Source: Paenibacillus kribbensis
GTDB lineage: Bacteria; Bacillota; Bacilli; Paenibacillales; Paenibacillaceae
Direction of reading: 5' to 3'
Assembly (NCBI RefSeq): GCF_002240415.1
Contig: NZ_CP020028.1
Location: forward strand, 124,001 to 188,000
DNA: 64,000 bases
Both the position numbers and the translations under genes were made by a program. How positions within the stretch are numbered: the first letter of the stretch is position 1; each line of letters starts with the position of its first letter. Shown piece after piece: positions 53,101 to 62,794 of this stretch. The notes under the pieces were generated by a model that ran no database searches, was not told the DNA's origin, and worked only from the letters and a program-made list of their open reading frames with translations.

Positions 53101-56100
53101 CAGGGACTGTACTTGGTCCGGAATCGTGATTTCCACCAGACTGCTGTTGTATTGGAAGGCATAGTCACCAATTTTGGTGACGCTTTTGCCAAGATCGATG
53201 CTTGTCAGCTTGAAATTATAGGCGAATGCATACGCACCCAGCTCTTCAACTCCGTCACCCAGCTTCACTTTTTCCAGTTTGTCGGAGTGCATGAACGCCG
53301 CCTTCCCGATGGTTTTGACGCTGTCTGGAATCGTCAGGGAAAGCAAGCTAATGCTGGAATCAAAAGCATGATCTCCAATCGTTTGCAGGCCATCCGAAAG
53401 CGTGATGGAGCTCAAGTTGGCTGCAACATGGAAGGCATAATCCTCGATTTTGGTCACGGTGTCAGGAACCGTATAGGCATCCCGACCGTGCCCGGCGGGA
53501 TAGCGGATCAAGGTCGTTTTGTCCTTGTTGAACAGCACCCCGTCCTGGCTTGAGAAAGCTGTATTGTCCGCAGACACTTCGATATTTTTTAAGCTTGAGC
53601 TTCCGGTGCTGTCAAATGCCAGCTGTCCCAGTTGAGTTACGCCCTTCCCGATGGAAACATTGGCTAGCTTCGCATTTTCGGCAAATGCAAAGTCCCCCAG
53701 GGTGGTTACACTGTCCGGGATGACAACGGATGAGATTTGCGTTTCTGCAAAGCCTCTTGCTCCAATGGTGAGCAGCCCGCTGTTCAGTTTGACGGTAGCG
53801 ATCTGGGTTCCCCAGAAGGCTTCATCCCCGATGGAAGTGACAGAGCCTGGAATTTCGATGGACCCGATCGCCGAGGAAGTGAAGGCTCCACGGCCAATGG
53901 TAGTCAGGCCGTCTGGCAGCTTGATTTCTTTCAGGCTGGTTGTGAGGTAGAATGCATGATCGCCAATTTCCGTTACACTCTCCGGAATATTAATGGAACC
54001 GAGATTACGGGTTTCCCGGAAGGCTCCTGCATTAATTCGGGTTAAACCATCCGGCAGGTGCAACGATTTGAGAGCTGTGTCACGGGCAAAGGCATTATCG
54101 CCGATTTCCTTTACTGTGCTCGGCAGCGTAATTTGTGCAAGCTTGGCGAGATCGGAAAAGCTGCTTTCCCCGATCACTTCCAGCCCCTCTGATAAAGTGA
54201 TAATTTTAAGTTCCTTGGCATAGCTGAATGCTGCTCTGCCGATTTTTTTCACCGAGGCCGGAATTTTCACCGACAAAATATCCTCGCGGTAGGCAAATAC
54301 CTCCTCGCCGATTTCGGTCACACTATCGGGAATGACAATGTGACCGCCAGGGCCGTTGTAGCTCGTCAGAACTCCATTCACAATCGTGAAATCAGTGTTC
54401 GAGACTCCCTCTACCGTGATTCGGCTGGTGGCGGATTTTCCGGAGGCTGTCGCCGTAATTGTTGCCGTACCGGCTGCTTTTGCTTGTACCAATCCGTTCT
54501 GATCTACAGTGGCAACCGACTCATTAGAGCTTGTCCAGTTGATTGGGCCTGCAACTTCAGAGCTGGTAGTGGCTTTCAAGGGCTTGCTTGACCCAACGGT
54601 CAGCTTTAACGCCACACGGTTCAGCACGATGCCCTGGCTGCCGATGGGTGTGACCGTAACCTGGCTGGAAGCTGACTTGCCATTGGAGCTGGCTGTAATG
54701 GTTGTCGTGCCGACACTCACACCCGTAACAGCTCCCTCTGTATCGACGGTAGCCACCGCCGGATCAGAGCTTGTCCAGGTAATCGCTTTGTATGTGGCAT
54801 TCACCGGCGTAATGGTTGCCTTCAAATCCTCGGTTGTACCGACGATTAAGGAGAGATCCTCCTTATCCAGTGCAATGCCTTCTGTTCCTACAGGCTCAAG
54901 AACTATATTTGCACTGCTGTAGTTGAACGCATAGTCAAACATATCTACGGAGATTTTGTCTGTAGGAAGGCCGTTTTTCGTCAGCTTGTCCTTCAGATCA
55001 GTGATATCCATAGTTACTGTATTGACGGAGGTTCCGTCCGGCAGCTTTTCATCGGCATCCTTGATAGCCACCAGATTGGACAATGCGCCGCCATTGCCTG
55101 TGGTTAATTGCAGCCCGCTGGTATAATGGTTATCCTTGATGGTCATCTTCAGATACGTTTTGTCATTTTCTTTATAAATGCTGTAATCAGCGAGCTTGGG
55201 GCCTGTTTTGTCATAGGCAAAATCAAAGGTCCAGGAATCGGTTCCCTGTCCGTTTGTACCTGCGACTACCCCGGAGATCTTAAAGGTATATATTCCTTCC
55301 GGTACCTCGTCATTATTTTGGTCCAGTCCGTCAAAGAAAGGCTGGTCGCCGAGAAGAGCCTCCGCCCAACTGATTGCACCAGAGGCTGGATAGTAGATGG
55401 ATTTGGGCACGTGCGAATAATTAAAATCTTTGACAATATTTCCGGCCTGATCGGTAAGGGTATACTTCAAGCTTTCTGCATTCCGCAGCATGCCTGTTGA
55501 GATACCCACAATTTTTGAGCTGTTCCCCAAGCTGTTCGGGGAAATTACGAATTTCTCAGGCATGACTCCCCAGTTGAGATCCAGGGCAATGGCAACCTGG
55601 TTTTGGCCCAGAAGATATTGCACACCGGGATACAAGTTATAAACTGTGTTGCCTAGCATAGAGTAGCCTTCCTTGCCATACTCCGTACCATCGAAAATAC
55701 GAGGTTGTCCCCAATCCCCATAGAAGCCGACGAACGGAATGGAGAGGTTCACACCCTTTTCTGCATTCAACATCACGAATCCGTCAATAAAGGTTCCGTT
55801 TTTAGTTGCTTGATCAAATTGTGCTTTGAGCGCATCCGACAATGTGATTTTCACAGTAACGCTCGCTGTACCATGTGCAGGTACAGTTACTTTACCGTTC
55901 GTTGCGCCGCCGTATTGTACCTGGATGCCCTTACCAGCATAGTCTGTAGACTTCTGCGCAAAGAGGCTCTTGCCATCCTTCGTCACTATTTTTTCCGATA
56001 GAGCGGCTGTATTCAGGTCATAAGTCAACGCTTCATCCGACATGCTGTGAATATCAAAGGTAAAGGAATAAGCTCCTGCTTTGTTGTAGCCCAGCTCGGC

Positions 56101-58308
56101 TTTGGGCCGTTCATTGTCCTTAACCGTTACATAAGCTCCTGTCGTGACTGCTCCGCTCACATCGGCCAAGCCTGCGCCCTGCTTGCGCGGGGAGTAATAT
56201 TGCTGATCCGCATCCTTGGCAGGGTGGGCAGTGTTCATCAGCAGGGTATGCACCAGCTTTTCCCGTTCAGTCGCATCTGCAATATTCAATTTGTTGGTGA
56301 CATATTGTTTTACTATAGCCTCGGCTCCGGCGATATGAGGAGAAGCCATAGATGTACCACTCATCGTCTCATATTGATTGCCGGGAACGGTAGAGTAGAT
56401 ATTTTCTCCAGGTGCAGTGATTTCCGGTTTCAGCTTCAAATCCGGTGACACGCCCCATGAAGAAAACTCCGACATCTTGTATCCATCTGGATTAGGCGCA
56501 TTTGTTCTGAATTTTTCGTCCACCGTCAGCTTTTTATTAGCCAGGTTCAGCAGGAATTCCCCGTCTTCCTTTGTAATGGAAACGGCTGGAATGTAATAGG
56601 AGCTGATATCCATGTTGGCTTTGCCTGTTTCATTGTCGAAAATAACAGCTGCTACCGCGCCAGCCCCATAGGCAGCGCCGACCTTTTCCTGGAAGCTTAT
56701 TTGGCCGCCACGGGATATCAAGGCGATTTTTCCTTTTAAATCGCCTGCCTTCTGGATATCCTCCGTGCTTCCGTAACCAGCGTATACATAGTCGTATGTA
56801 CGGTTCAACGCCTGTATTTTGGGATCAGCGGCACTGGAGGTATCGTTGAAAATAATTTTTCGATCACCTGCGAGAATATAAGGGGCGTCCGAAATACCGC
56901 TATTCACCATACTTGCCACGGATAAAGCAGCTTCATAGGTGGAAGGAGCGGCTATGATGGAGCTGTCGGGCTCATTGGCAAACGGGAGATTGGAGCCGGA
57001 CTGGTTTTGATAAGCGGAGCTGAAGCTGTTGCCGGCAGCCACCACCAGGTTGATCCCGGCATTTTCAATTCTGCTGTACATGGCATCCTTGCTTGCTTCT
57101 CCAGCTGTAGAAAAGCCCGCATTGGAGCCAAGGCTCATATTGATAACATCTGCTCCCATTTTGACTGAATCATCCAGTGCAGCAATGATGTCAGCATCAT
57201 TGGTATATCCGTTGATGTCATCAAACACCTTCATGATCATCAACTGGGCATCAGGTGCAATCCCTTTTAATTTATCGCCATTGGCAGCTATAGTGCCTGC
57301 TACATGAGTGCCGTGGGCATTGTCAGAGCTGGTTGAGGGAATAACATTGGTGTCTTTGTCAGCATAGTCATAGGCGTAAGGCACCTTGTCATCCATGTAG
57401 ACATCATCTACCTTCACTTTACCAGCGGACATATCGGTACTGTTCAGGATGTCACTAACCTTTTGGCGGCTATGTTTTAGGGTCAATGAGGGAGGCATAT
57501 GCGTAGAAAAGGCTTCATGCTTCCAATCCAGACCGGTATCAATAACAGCTACCGTCATCCCTTTTCCTGTATAGCCGGCCGCATCTGCCGCTGGAGTACC
57601 GATCATTCCCGAGCTGTTCGCCATGAGAGGCTCCATGGACTGCTTGGGCACGACCTTTTCGTAGGTACTGGCTACCCAGGCGTTTTTAACACCAGGCAAT
57701 TGTCGAATTTCCTTCAACTGCTGGTAGTCTACCTTTACCGAAATCGCATTCATAACCATGTAATAATCGTAGATGACTTCTAATTTGGGGGCGGTCATCT
57801 TGCTTAATCCAAAAGTTTTTAAGGAAGATGAATCTTTTGTGGAGAGCGCGCGAATCTGGCTTTTTACCGATTCATGCTGGGCTGTGAGGGTACGCTCACT
57901 GCTTTGCAGAGCATTCAGTCGATTACTGAAAGCTTTGGCGGAAGCATTGGAGATAAGCGGGGCTCCTTGTAATTCCACAATTACGGTTACTTTACCCGAG
58001 GGCTCGTAGGTGGCTTGTGTTACGTTGGTTTCTCCTGATGCTTCATAGGTTGCCTCTGCAACGGATTTTCTGGCGATTCCGCTGTGCTTTAAGGCTCCTG
58101 TTTCCAGCTTTTCCTTAAAGGAAGGCTCGCCTGAGCTGGAAGCTGCTACTGCATCCGCTTCCTGTTTTGCGGTATCCAGTGAAAGCATAGTGCTGTTCTC
58201 ATCTGTCGCTGAAGCCGCAAATCCTGATCCTGCAGCAAGCAAGGTGTTGCTTATGAGTAAGACGATAAGAAAGCCTGCAATCCATTTATTTTTCCAAACC
58301 TTCAACAA
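50173..58308 (-). CDS. Giant SLH-anchored subtilase with Big2, BspA-type LRR and X2 domains
   Basis: A 2711-residue surface protein. In order: signal peptide (1-33); I9 propeptide (about 105-220); S8 protease with Asp257 (VIDTGLD), His332 (HGTHVAG) and Ser653 (GTSMASPH), with a PA insert at about 470-595; Fn3-like C5a-peptidase domains (to about 1135); two Big2 domains (1143-1300); about 25 BspA-type leucine-rich repeats (about 1308-1955); an Ig-like segment; two CBM_X2-like domains (about 2060-2266); a Ser/Asn/Asp linker; a beta domain; and three SLH domains (about 2526-2708) that bind the wall. AACGAGGGAGG-like bases precede the ATG. A Fur-like box overlaps its promoter. All catalytic residues are present. 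The target protein is unknown. Confidence 0.92.
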   Translation of the reverse strand: MLKVWKNKWIAGFLIVLLISNTLLAAGSGFAASATDENSTMLSLDTAKQEADAVAASSSGEPSFKEKLETGALKHSGIARKSVAEATYEASGETNVTQATYEPSGKVTVIVELQGAPLISNASAKAFSNRLNALQSSERTLTAQHESVKSQIRALSTKDSSSLKTFGLSKMTAPKLEVIYDYYMVMNAISVKVDYQQLKEIRQLPGVKNAWVASTYEKVVPKQSMEPLMANSSGMIGTPAADAAGYTGKGMTVAVIDTGLDWKHEAFSTHMPPSLTLKHSRQKVSDILNSTDMSAGKVKVDDVYMDDKVPYAYDYADKDTNVIPSTSSDNAHGTHVAGTIAANGDKLKGIAPDAQLMIMKVFDDINGYTNDADIIAALDDSVKMGADVINMSLGSNAGFSTAGEASKDAMYSRIENAGINLVVAAGNSFSSAYQNQSGSNLPFANEPDSSIIAAPSTYEAALSVASMVNSGISDAPYILAGDRKIIFNDTSSAADPKIQALNRTYDYVYAGYGSTEDIQKAGDLKGKIALISRGGQISFQEKVGAAYGAGAVAAVIFDNETGKANMDISSYYIPAVSITKEDGEFLLNLANKKLTVDEKFRTNAPNPDGYKMSEFSSWGVSPDLKLKPEITAPGENIYSTVPGNQYETMSGTSMASPHIAGAEAIVKQYVTNKLNIADATEREKLVHTLLMNTAHPAKDADQQYYSPRKQGAGLADVSGAVTTGAYVTVKDNERPKAELGYNKAGAYSFTFDIHSMSDEALTYDLNTAALSEKIVTKDGKSLFAQKSTDYAGKGIQVQYGGATNGKVTVPAHGTASVTVKITLSDALKAQFDQATKNGTFIDGFVMLNAEKGVNLSIPFVGFYGDWGQPRIFDGTEYGKEGYSMLGNTVYNLYPGVQYLLGQNQVAIALDLNWGVMPEKFVISPNSLGNSSKIVGISTGMLRNAESLKYTLTDQAGNIVKDFNYSHVPKSIYYPASGAISWAEALLGDQPFFDGLDQNNDEVPEGIYTFKISGVVAGTNGQGTDSWTFDFAYDKTGPKLADYSIYKENDKTYLKMTIKDNHYTSGLQLTTGNGGALSNLVAIKDADEKLPDGTSVNTVTMDITDLKDKLTKNGLPTDKISVDMFDYAFNYSSANIVLEPVGTEGIALDKEDLSLIVGTTEDLKATITPVNATYKAITWTSSDPAVATVDTEGAVTGVSVGTTTITASSNGKSASSQVTVTPIGSQGIVLNRVALKLTVGSSKPLKATTSSEVAGPINWTSSNESVATVDQNGLVQAKAAGTATITATASGKSATSRITVEGVSNTDFTIVNGVLTSYNGPGGHIVIPDSVTEIGEEVFAYREDILSVKIPASVKKIGRAAFSYAKELKIITLSEGLEVIGESSFSDLAKLAQITLPSTVKEIGDNAFARDTALKSLHLPDGLTRINAGAFRETRNLGSINIPESVTEIGDHAFYLTTSLKEIKLPDGLTTIGRGAFTSSAIGSIEIPGSVTSIGDEAFWGTQIATVKLNSGLLTIGARGFAETQISSVVIPDSVTTLGDFAFAENAKLANVSIGKGVTQLGQLAFDSTGSSSLKNIEVSADNTAFSSQDGVLFNKDKTTLIRYPAGHGRDAYTVPDTVTKIEDYAFHVAANLSSITLSDGLQTIGDHAFDSSISLLSLTIPDSVKTIGKAAFMHSDKLEKVKLGDGVEELGAYAFAYNFKLTSIDLGKSVTKIGDYAFQYNSSLVEITIPDQVQSLGSFVLSNSERLSIVNIGKGVTSIGGNPFASSLMIKSVNVDPDNASYASEDGVLLDKAKTNLILYPSAKPEPVYAIPATVTNISNYAFQRAQFLTDIQFPEGLLTIGTSAFNGTRNLKSVKLPDSLTEIGSFAFSDTGIETLVLGSNLTKINDWAFAFSNHLKSVAILDSNTTLGGFAFTGSPNLRTVILGEGVSDIGWGVFGDTQDLTIYGWPGSEAETYAESNSIPFKVYTPLSVQLRAKHEAAEGVISLSAEATGGIGNKAYSFRALNEDSQETVTLDTYSTGDTYQWAIPQAGKYIVYADAKDETGVIKTGARQIEVLASGEVIISASPATINPASRNFDLGHPTDVTTEITWNEAHSVTQVVYGVNQGPSRSVTEAVYNRNALVEGHDYTVKGNTLTLKKGFLSGLNLKEGDTVSIELLFDLGDKAVFTVRAIQSPVEADASINPKTASFDKKASNQTDIETTITWNDASSITDIKQAGASIGATAYTVNGDVLTIKKEYLATQPKGNLPLTVQFDKGNDAVLMIQISDTSSNKDDGDDQDDSSDNSSGSNGNNSSSSSNASGSSTIATPSTASSVRVLDAKGKPIESFSAKLNSSTGLATITMDSEFLGNAFAASQADGKGMKTVEVTVESNQAKSYELTLPTSFVTSADASRAIQIKTGMAVVTLPGNMLGTAEAAGAQHITLELSSGSNSKLDAQARAHIGTRPVIELNLKANGKRLPWNNNHAAVTVAIPYVPTAAELQNTEHIVIQYVDAAGHATPVTSGKYDASIGAVRFTTHHFSQYAVAYVEKSFHDLGQHAWAKKQIEVLSSKGVINGTTENKFSPAAKITRAEYLTLLVKTLGLTTSFDSSFADVKQGSYYYEAAGIAKKLGIAGGSGDNKFNPNAPVSRQDMMVMTDKALQKANKLAATASTAALDSFSDRADIAGYAAASLAALVQEGLITGSDGKIAPKAPTTRAEAAVFLYRIYNQN

Positions 58309-58393
58309 TCTCGTTCCCTCCTAAAAATAGATTAGTATAGTAAAAAGAGATCCAGCAGGACCCACTGATGTGCATCACCATTCACCCCTAAAT

Positions 58394-58442
58394 GATAATG
58401 ATTATCGTTATCAATATACTTAAAAATAATAGAAGGAGTCAA
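58394..58442 (-). promoter_or_regulatory. Promoter with Fur-like box for the giant surface protease
   Basis: On the minus strand TTGACT (58442-58437), an 18-base spacer and TATATT (58418-58413) lead straight into a 19-bp Fur-like dyad (58394-58412, GATAATGATTATCGTTATC, 17 of 19 matches). The rest of the 368-base gap (58309-58676) holds the leader, and the ribosome site of the response regulator; no gene was seen. Confidence 0.7.
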
Positions 58443-58676
58443 TACAGTAGTTTTAAAAATTTTCACTAAACAGAGGTTGATCGTGTTGTGGAGGCCTGGA
58501 GGCAGGTGTTTCTTAAGAGGTTATTGAAGTCTATGAATTGGGAAAATGATAGGAGAAGAAGATAGGTGTAACAGCAATTACCAATTCTCGATGTTTCCAC
58601 ATTACCATATTACTAGAGACATTTGGAATAGTTAACCAAAATAAAATGATGATATATCGAAAGGAGGAAGCAGGTT

Positions 58677-60308
58677 ATGAAGCTGCATCGAGCCATCGTG
58701 GTGGATGATGAGATATTCACCCGCAAAGGGCTGCTTCAAATTATGGACTGGGAAGCCTGTGGCTTTGAAATCGTGGGAGAAGCTGATAACGGTGAGGATG
58801 CGCTGGAGCTAATCGAAAATATCCACCCGGACCTGGTTATTACCGACATTCGTATGCCTGTGCTGGACGGATTAGAGCTGATTCACACTGTACTCGAACG
58901 GAGTACAGAACACCCTGCGTTTATTATCTTGACTGGCTACAGTGATTTTGCTTATGCGCAGCAGGCGCTTCGCTATGGAGTTCATGATTTTATGCTCAAG
59001 CCGATAGATGAGGGTGATTTTTCGGCTACGCTGCGCAAACTGGGTGAAAGGCTGCATCGTGAGCAGCAGAATGCACAGCTATATCAAAACCACCGCACAG
59101 GCGGGCTGTTAGAAACATTGATGATGAACAACGTGGATGATCGCGTGGTGACCCGTTGGGAAGAGCAGCTACGGCTTGGAGAAGCGGCACATATGTACTA
59201 TGTACTCGTCGAGCTGAATGATCAACATCCATGGCGTGCCGGTGACGATGGCATCCTGTTGTCGCTTTTCCAATTCAGGGAGCTAATAGAGCAGGCGCTT
59301 CATCGTTTAATGGGCGGCAAGCACCCACTCTATGTCCATGAGCATCGTAACCGGATTGGACTCATCGTACCGGACTTCATTTTAAAGTGCTATGAAGCCA
59401 AGATAGGAATATTTATGAAAGCGCTACAACAGGAAATAGAGGGGATGAAGTCACTGAAGGATCAGGTGGCCAGCCGGGTCTTCATTTACGCAGGAAGTCC
59501 TGTGAACCGGCTGCAGGATATTCATCAGTCCTATGCCTGTGCGAAGGAAGCAGTGCTCCATAAATATATTCATAACCCTAGCGGTATGGTGGTATATGAG
59601 GAGGGAGGAATGCCTTCACTCCACTACCGGACCATTCATAAGGACGTACTGGATTGCTTGACGGAGCAAGTCGAGGAAATGCGGCTGGAAGAGCTGCGTG
59701 TGACCGTGGAGCATTTATTCAGCAGCTTTCGGGAGGAGTGCTATGCCCCTGAGGCTATGAAAATGAGTCTGCATCAATGCGTGCTCAGTATTGTACGAGT
59801 CATTCAAAACATGCAGGGAAATGAACACTCACTTCAGTCACTGGAACCGATGATGAACTGGCAGGATATGAACCTGTCACTGGGTGAACTAGAGCGGCTG
59901 TTTACGGCATTTGCCGAGGAAAGTGGAACATATATTGGAGTTCTGCGCAAGGAGCGTCAGCAGGGAGGCATTCAGCACATCCGTGCCTACATTGAGCAGC
60001 ATGCCGCCGAGAATATCAGCCTTAAGAGTATTGCAGCCCGCTTTTACATGAATCCGGTTTATCTCGGCCAACTATTCAGAAAAACGTACGGCGTGTACTT
60101 TAACGAATTTCTGCTGAAGCTGCGTATTCAGGAAGCGAAGCGGCTGCTGCGACAGACGGATTTGCGCATTTATGAAATTGCCGAGCGTGTGGGCTTTGGC
60201 AGTTCCGACTATTTTGTCACCCAGTTTGAAAAGAGGGTGCATGCCACGCCAAGCGAATACCGCAACAGCCTGAACGTTGGAGACGGGTCAGAGAGGGCCA
60301 GCGAATGA
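58677..60308 (+). CDS. YesN-type response regulator with AraC HTH
   Basis: A 543-residue regulator. The receiver begins AIVVDDEIFTRKGLLQIMDW; the phosphorylated Asp is in VITDIRMPVLDG (about residue 56); the lysine is in MLKPIDEG. The C-terminal AraC domain reads SLKSIAARFYMNPVYLGQLF and RIYEIAERVGFGSSDYFVTQ. AAAGGAGG precedes the ATG. It is coupled to the kinase by an ATGA overlap. No transporter is adjacent, so its targets may be the secreted protein genes downstream or distant ones. Confidence 0.92.
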   Translation: MKLHRAIVVDDEIFTRKGLLQIMDWEACGFEIVGEADNGEDALELIENIHPDLVITDIRMPVLDGLELIHTVLERSTEHPAFIILTGYSDFAYAQQALRYGVHDFMLKPIDEGDFSATLRKLGERLHREQQNAQLYQNHRTGGLLETLMMNNVDDRVVTRWEEQLRLGEAAHMYYVLVELNDQHPWRAGDDGILLSLFQFRELIEQALHRLMGGKHPLYVHEHRNRIGLIVPDFILKCYEAKIGIFMKALQQEIEGMKSLKDQVASRVFIYAGSPVNRLQDIHQSYACAKEAVLHKYIHNPSGMVVYEEGGMPSLHYRTIHKDVLDCLTEQVEEMRLEELRVTVEHLFSSFREECYAPEAMKMSLHQCVLSIVRVIQNMQGNEHSLQSLEPMMNWQDMNLSLGELERLFTAFAEESGTYIGVLRKERQQGGIQHIRAYIEQHAAENISLKSIAARFYMNPVYLGQLFRKTYGVYFNEFLLKLRIQEAKRLLRQTDLRIYEIAERVGFGSSDYFVTQFEKRVHATPSEYRNSLNVGDGSERASE

Positions 60309-62068
60309 AGCTGCTGCGTACAACATTTGATCATGTCCGGCTGCGGGATAAAATGCTGCTGCTTTATTTCCTCTGTGTGTTTGCGCCCGTAGTGCTGACC
60401 AATCTGATTTTTTACCACGTCACCTCGCAAAATGTAAAGGAACAGCGTATGCAGGATATTTCCCGTGCGCTGGAGCAGATCAAAGTTGAATTTTACCGTG
60501 AGTTTGAGGATGCGATGGAAATCTCGTCTATCTTTTATACCGATCATCAGCTTAATGAACTGTTGGAGCAAACGTATCCCCACCCCGCTGATTACATTGC
60601 TGCCTATGATTCTTATTTACGTCGTATGCTGAACAATACTTACAGTCCTGTATACCATTCTGTGGGTGGAATTACGATCTACACAGATAACTCGACGCTG
60701 TTGAATTCCGGGGGAATCAGCTTTATAGATGAGCGGGTCAAAAGCCTGCCCTGGTATGGCAAAATCCCGCCCGGACGGCAGTCCAAGCCTATATTTGTAC
60801 GCACTGATGACGGTACGGGTGAACAGCTGCATCCCTTTAGCCTGATTCGGCGGATGAATTATTTCTATTCCCAAAATGGCCGCGAGAAAATACTGAAAAT
60901 AGAGCTGCGGATGTCGTCCATCCGAGATATTTTCCATAATCTGAATTTGCAGGGTAGTCTCTTTCTGCTCAACGAACGGGGAGACATCGAATATACAACC
61001 GATTCCAAGATTAATATAAACGCTAAGGCTGTGGCTTATAATGAGCTCCAATTGCCCAAGGACACCATAGAATTCAAGACCCATTATGTGCTGACGAGTA
61101 ATCTCAATGGCTGGAGCATTGTGGCTGTGGTATCGGGAGATGAAGTGCTGTATGGAATGCAGGAATCCCGCAATTTCGTACTGCTGCTAACCTGTATGAA
61201 TATGCTGCTGCCTACCTTGATCATCGTCTGGATTACACGTTCGCTGAACGTGCGAATTCATCGTATTTTGAGGTATATGAAAAAGGTGAAAAACCAGCAT
61301 TTTGAGCTGATTCCCGGTACAGAATCGCGCGATGAAATCGGACAGCTAACAGGTGAATTTAATCGGATGACGCTCAAAATAAAGCGACTGATTAACGATG
61401 TATATGTAGCGGATATCCGGCGAAAAAATGTGGAGATTCAGCGGAGACATGCCCAGCTTAATGCACTTCACAGCCAGATCAACCCGCATTTTCTGTTCAA
61501 TGCACTGGAGACGATTCGTATGCGAAGTCTGATGAAGCATGAGGACGAGACCGCTCGCATCATTCATAACATGGCGCGGATTTTCCGCAAATCGCTGGTG
61601 TGGAACAAGGATAGGGTCACATTGCGGGAGGAACTGGAGCTGACCCGTTGTTTTCTGGAAATTCAGCAATACCGCTTTGGTGAGCGGATACGGTACGAAG
61701 TGCAGGCACGACCCGAAGATCTGGACTATCTGCTTCCCAAAATGGTTGTGCTGACGCTGGTTGAAAATGCAAGCATTCACGGCATTGAACCGCTAAAGCA
61801 CGGGGGATGCATTGAGATTCATTTTGAGCATCAGGAGGAGCGGCTGCTGCTAACGGTTCGCGATAATGGAGTCGGCATGTCGGTGGAGCAGGTACAACGG
61901 CTGTACAGCTACATGCAAAGTCAGGAGGAAATGGGCGAGCGTATCGGCTTGCAGAATGTCATATACCGTCTGAAGCTTTATTACGGAAGCCGCTTTGAGC
62001 TTGCCATTCGCAGCGCACCCGGGGAGGGGACGGAGATTCGTATCATGATTCCCGCAGACTGGGAGTGA
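60305..62068 (+). CDS. YesM-type sensor histidine kinase
   Basis: A 587-residue membrane kinase. Membrane segments lie at about 17-40 and 295-318 (LLLTCMNMLLPTLIIVWI), with an extracellular sensor between them. HAMP follows, then His_kinase with the histidine in HSQINPHFLFNALETI, and HATPase with VENASIHGIEP and DNGVGMS. It overlaps the response regulator gene by four bases. The extracellular ligand is unknown; the pair differs from the one at 13-16.6 kb in gene order, regulator first. Confidence 0.9.
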   Translation: MKLLRTTFDHVRLRDKMLLLYFLCVFAPVVLTNLIFYHVTSQNVKEQRMQDISRALEQIKVEFYREFEDAMEISSIFYTDHQLNELLEQTYPHPADYIAAYDSYLRRMLNNTYSPVYHSVGGITIYTDNSTLLNSGGISFIDERVKSLPWYGKIPPGRQSKPIFVRTDDGTGEQLHPFSLIRRMNYFYSQNGREKILKIELRMSSIRDIFHNLNLQGSLFLLNERGDIEYTTDSKININAKAVAYNELQLPKDTIEFKTHYVLTSNLNGWSIVAVVSGDEVLYGMQESRNFVLLLTCMNMLLPTLIIVWITRSLNVRIHRILRYMKKVKNQHFELIPGTESRDEIGQLTGEFNRMTLKIKRLINDVYVADIRRKNVEIQRRHAQLNALHSQINPHFLFNALETIRMRSLMKHEDETARIIHNMARIFRKSLVWNKDRVTLREELELTRCFLEIQQYRFGERIRYEVQARPEDLDYLLPKMVVLTLVENASIHGIEPLKHGGCIEIHFEHQEERLLLTVRDNGVGMSVEQVQRLYSYMQSQEEMGERIGLQNVIYRLKLYYGSRFELAIRSAPGEGTEIRIMIPADWE

Positions 62069-62172
62069 GCAATCTACTCACATACTTGCCTAAATATGTA
62101 TACAACTTTTTTGGGAATTTCGTGTAAATATTGATATGTAAGTATATTTTTTATTCGATAGGAGGGGATAAT

Positions 62173-62261
62173 ATGAAAAAACATTAGCTGTAATATTGTT
62201 ACTTCTTTTGTTGGAAATGTACAGACTATGGAATCTATTGGTACAATCAGTAGCAGTATAA
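62173..62261 (+). pseudogene. Frameshifted leader-peptide-like ORF
   Basis: AGGAGGGG and an ATG at 62173 look like a real translation start, but the frame stops after MKKH. If the A6 run at 62176-62181 had one more A, it would read MKKTLAVILLLLLLEMYRLW and stop at 62261, a typical short secretion signal. It may be a decayed third member of the secreted-protein cluster, a slippage-controlled ORF or a sequencing error in a homopolymer. Confidence 0.4.
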
Positions 62262-62281
62262 TTCAAAGGAGGAATAAATCT

Positions 62282-62794
62282 ATGAAAAAGAACAAATTAT
62301 TTTTTGTATCAGCCTTATCTATTAGTTTGCTAGGGGCAGTTGCCATACCAAGTGCGATTTTTGCAAGTTCAGATGTAAATGATTCTGCGAATGCATCCAC
62401 TACGGTGACCCAAGATGCCAGTACAACAACTACTGGTGACCATGTAGTAACTCCTCAAAAGATCGGAAATACTTTCGGCAGTAGAGTACAAGGAGGTGCA
62501 ACTGTCCAAAGTGCCTTTGAGGTTCCTAAAGGATATGGGCATGTTAAACTTACTCTGAAAAATAACTCTAGTTATCCAGTTAGGGTAAGTGTAACGCACA
62601 ATGATTCAGGTAAAGAATACATCTCTGGAACAAGAATCTCACCTGGAAGTTCAATCACTTGGAGAAGTACTGATGAAGGTTACACAGATGGTTTGCGTTC
62701 GGGAAGCTACACCCTTCAATTCCGTGGTGGCGATTATAACGTTGATGCGGAATTCAATGGAATTGCCGGTTCACAGCCTGCAGATATCAGATAG
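62282..62794 (+). CDS. Secreted single-domain protein of unknown family
   Basis: A 170-residue exported protein. The signal peptide ends near IFA|SSD. A Thr/Ser/Asn-rich linker (NASTTVTQDASTTTTGDHVV) precedes a beta-rich domain of about 105 residues with the landmarks FEVPKGYGHVKL, VTHNDSGKEY, TWRSTDEG and GLRSGSYTLQFRGG. The same domain recurs in the next gene. AAAGGAGG precedes the ATG at 62282; the open frame before it is rejected. I do not recognise the family. A structural or carbohydrate-binding beta-sandwich is a guess. It lies 213 bases after a two-component pair that may control it. Confidence 0.75.
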   Translation: MKKNKLFFVSALSISLLGAVAIPSAIFASSDVNDSANASTTVTQDASTTTTGDHVVTPQKIGNTFGSRVQGGATVQSAFEVPKGYGHVKLTLKNNSSYPVRVSVTHNDSGKEYISGTRISPGSSITWRSTDEGYTDGLRSGSYTLQFRGGDYNVDAEFNGIAGSQPADIR

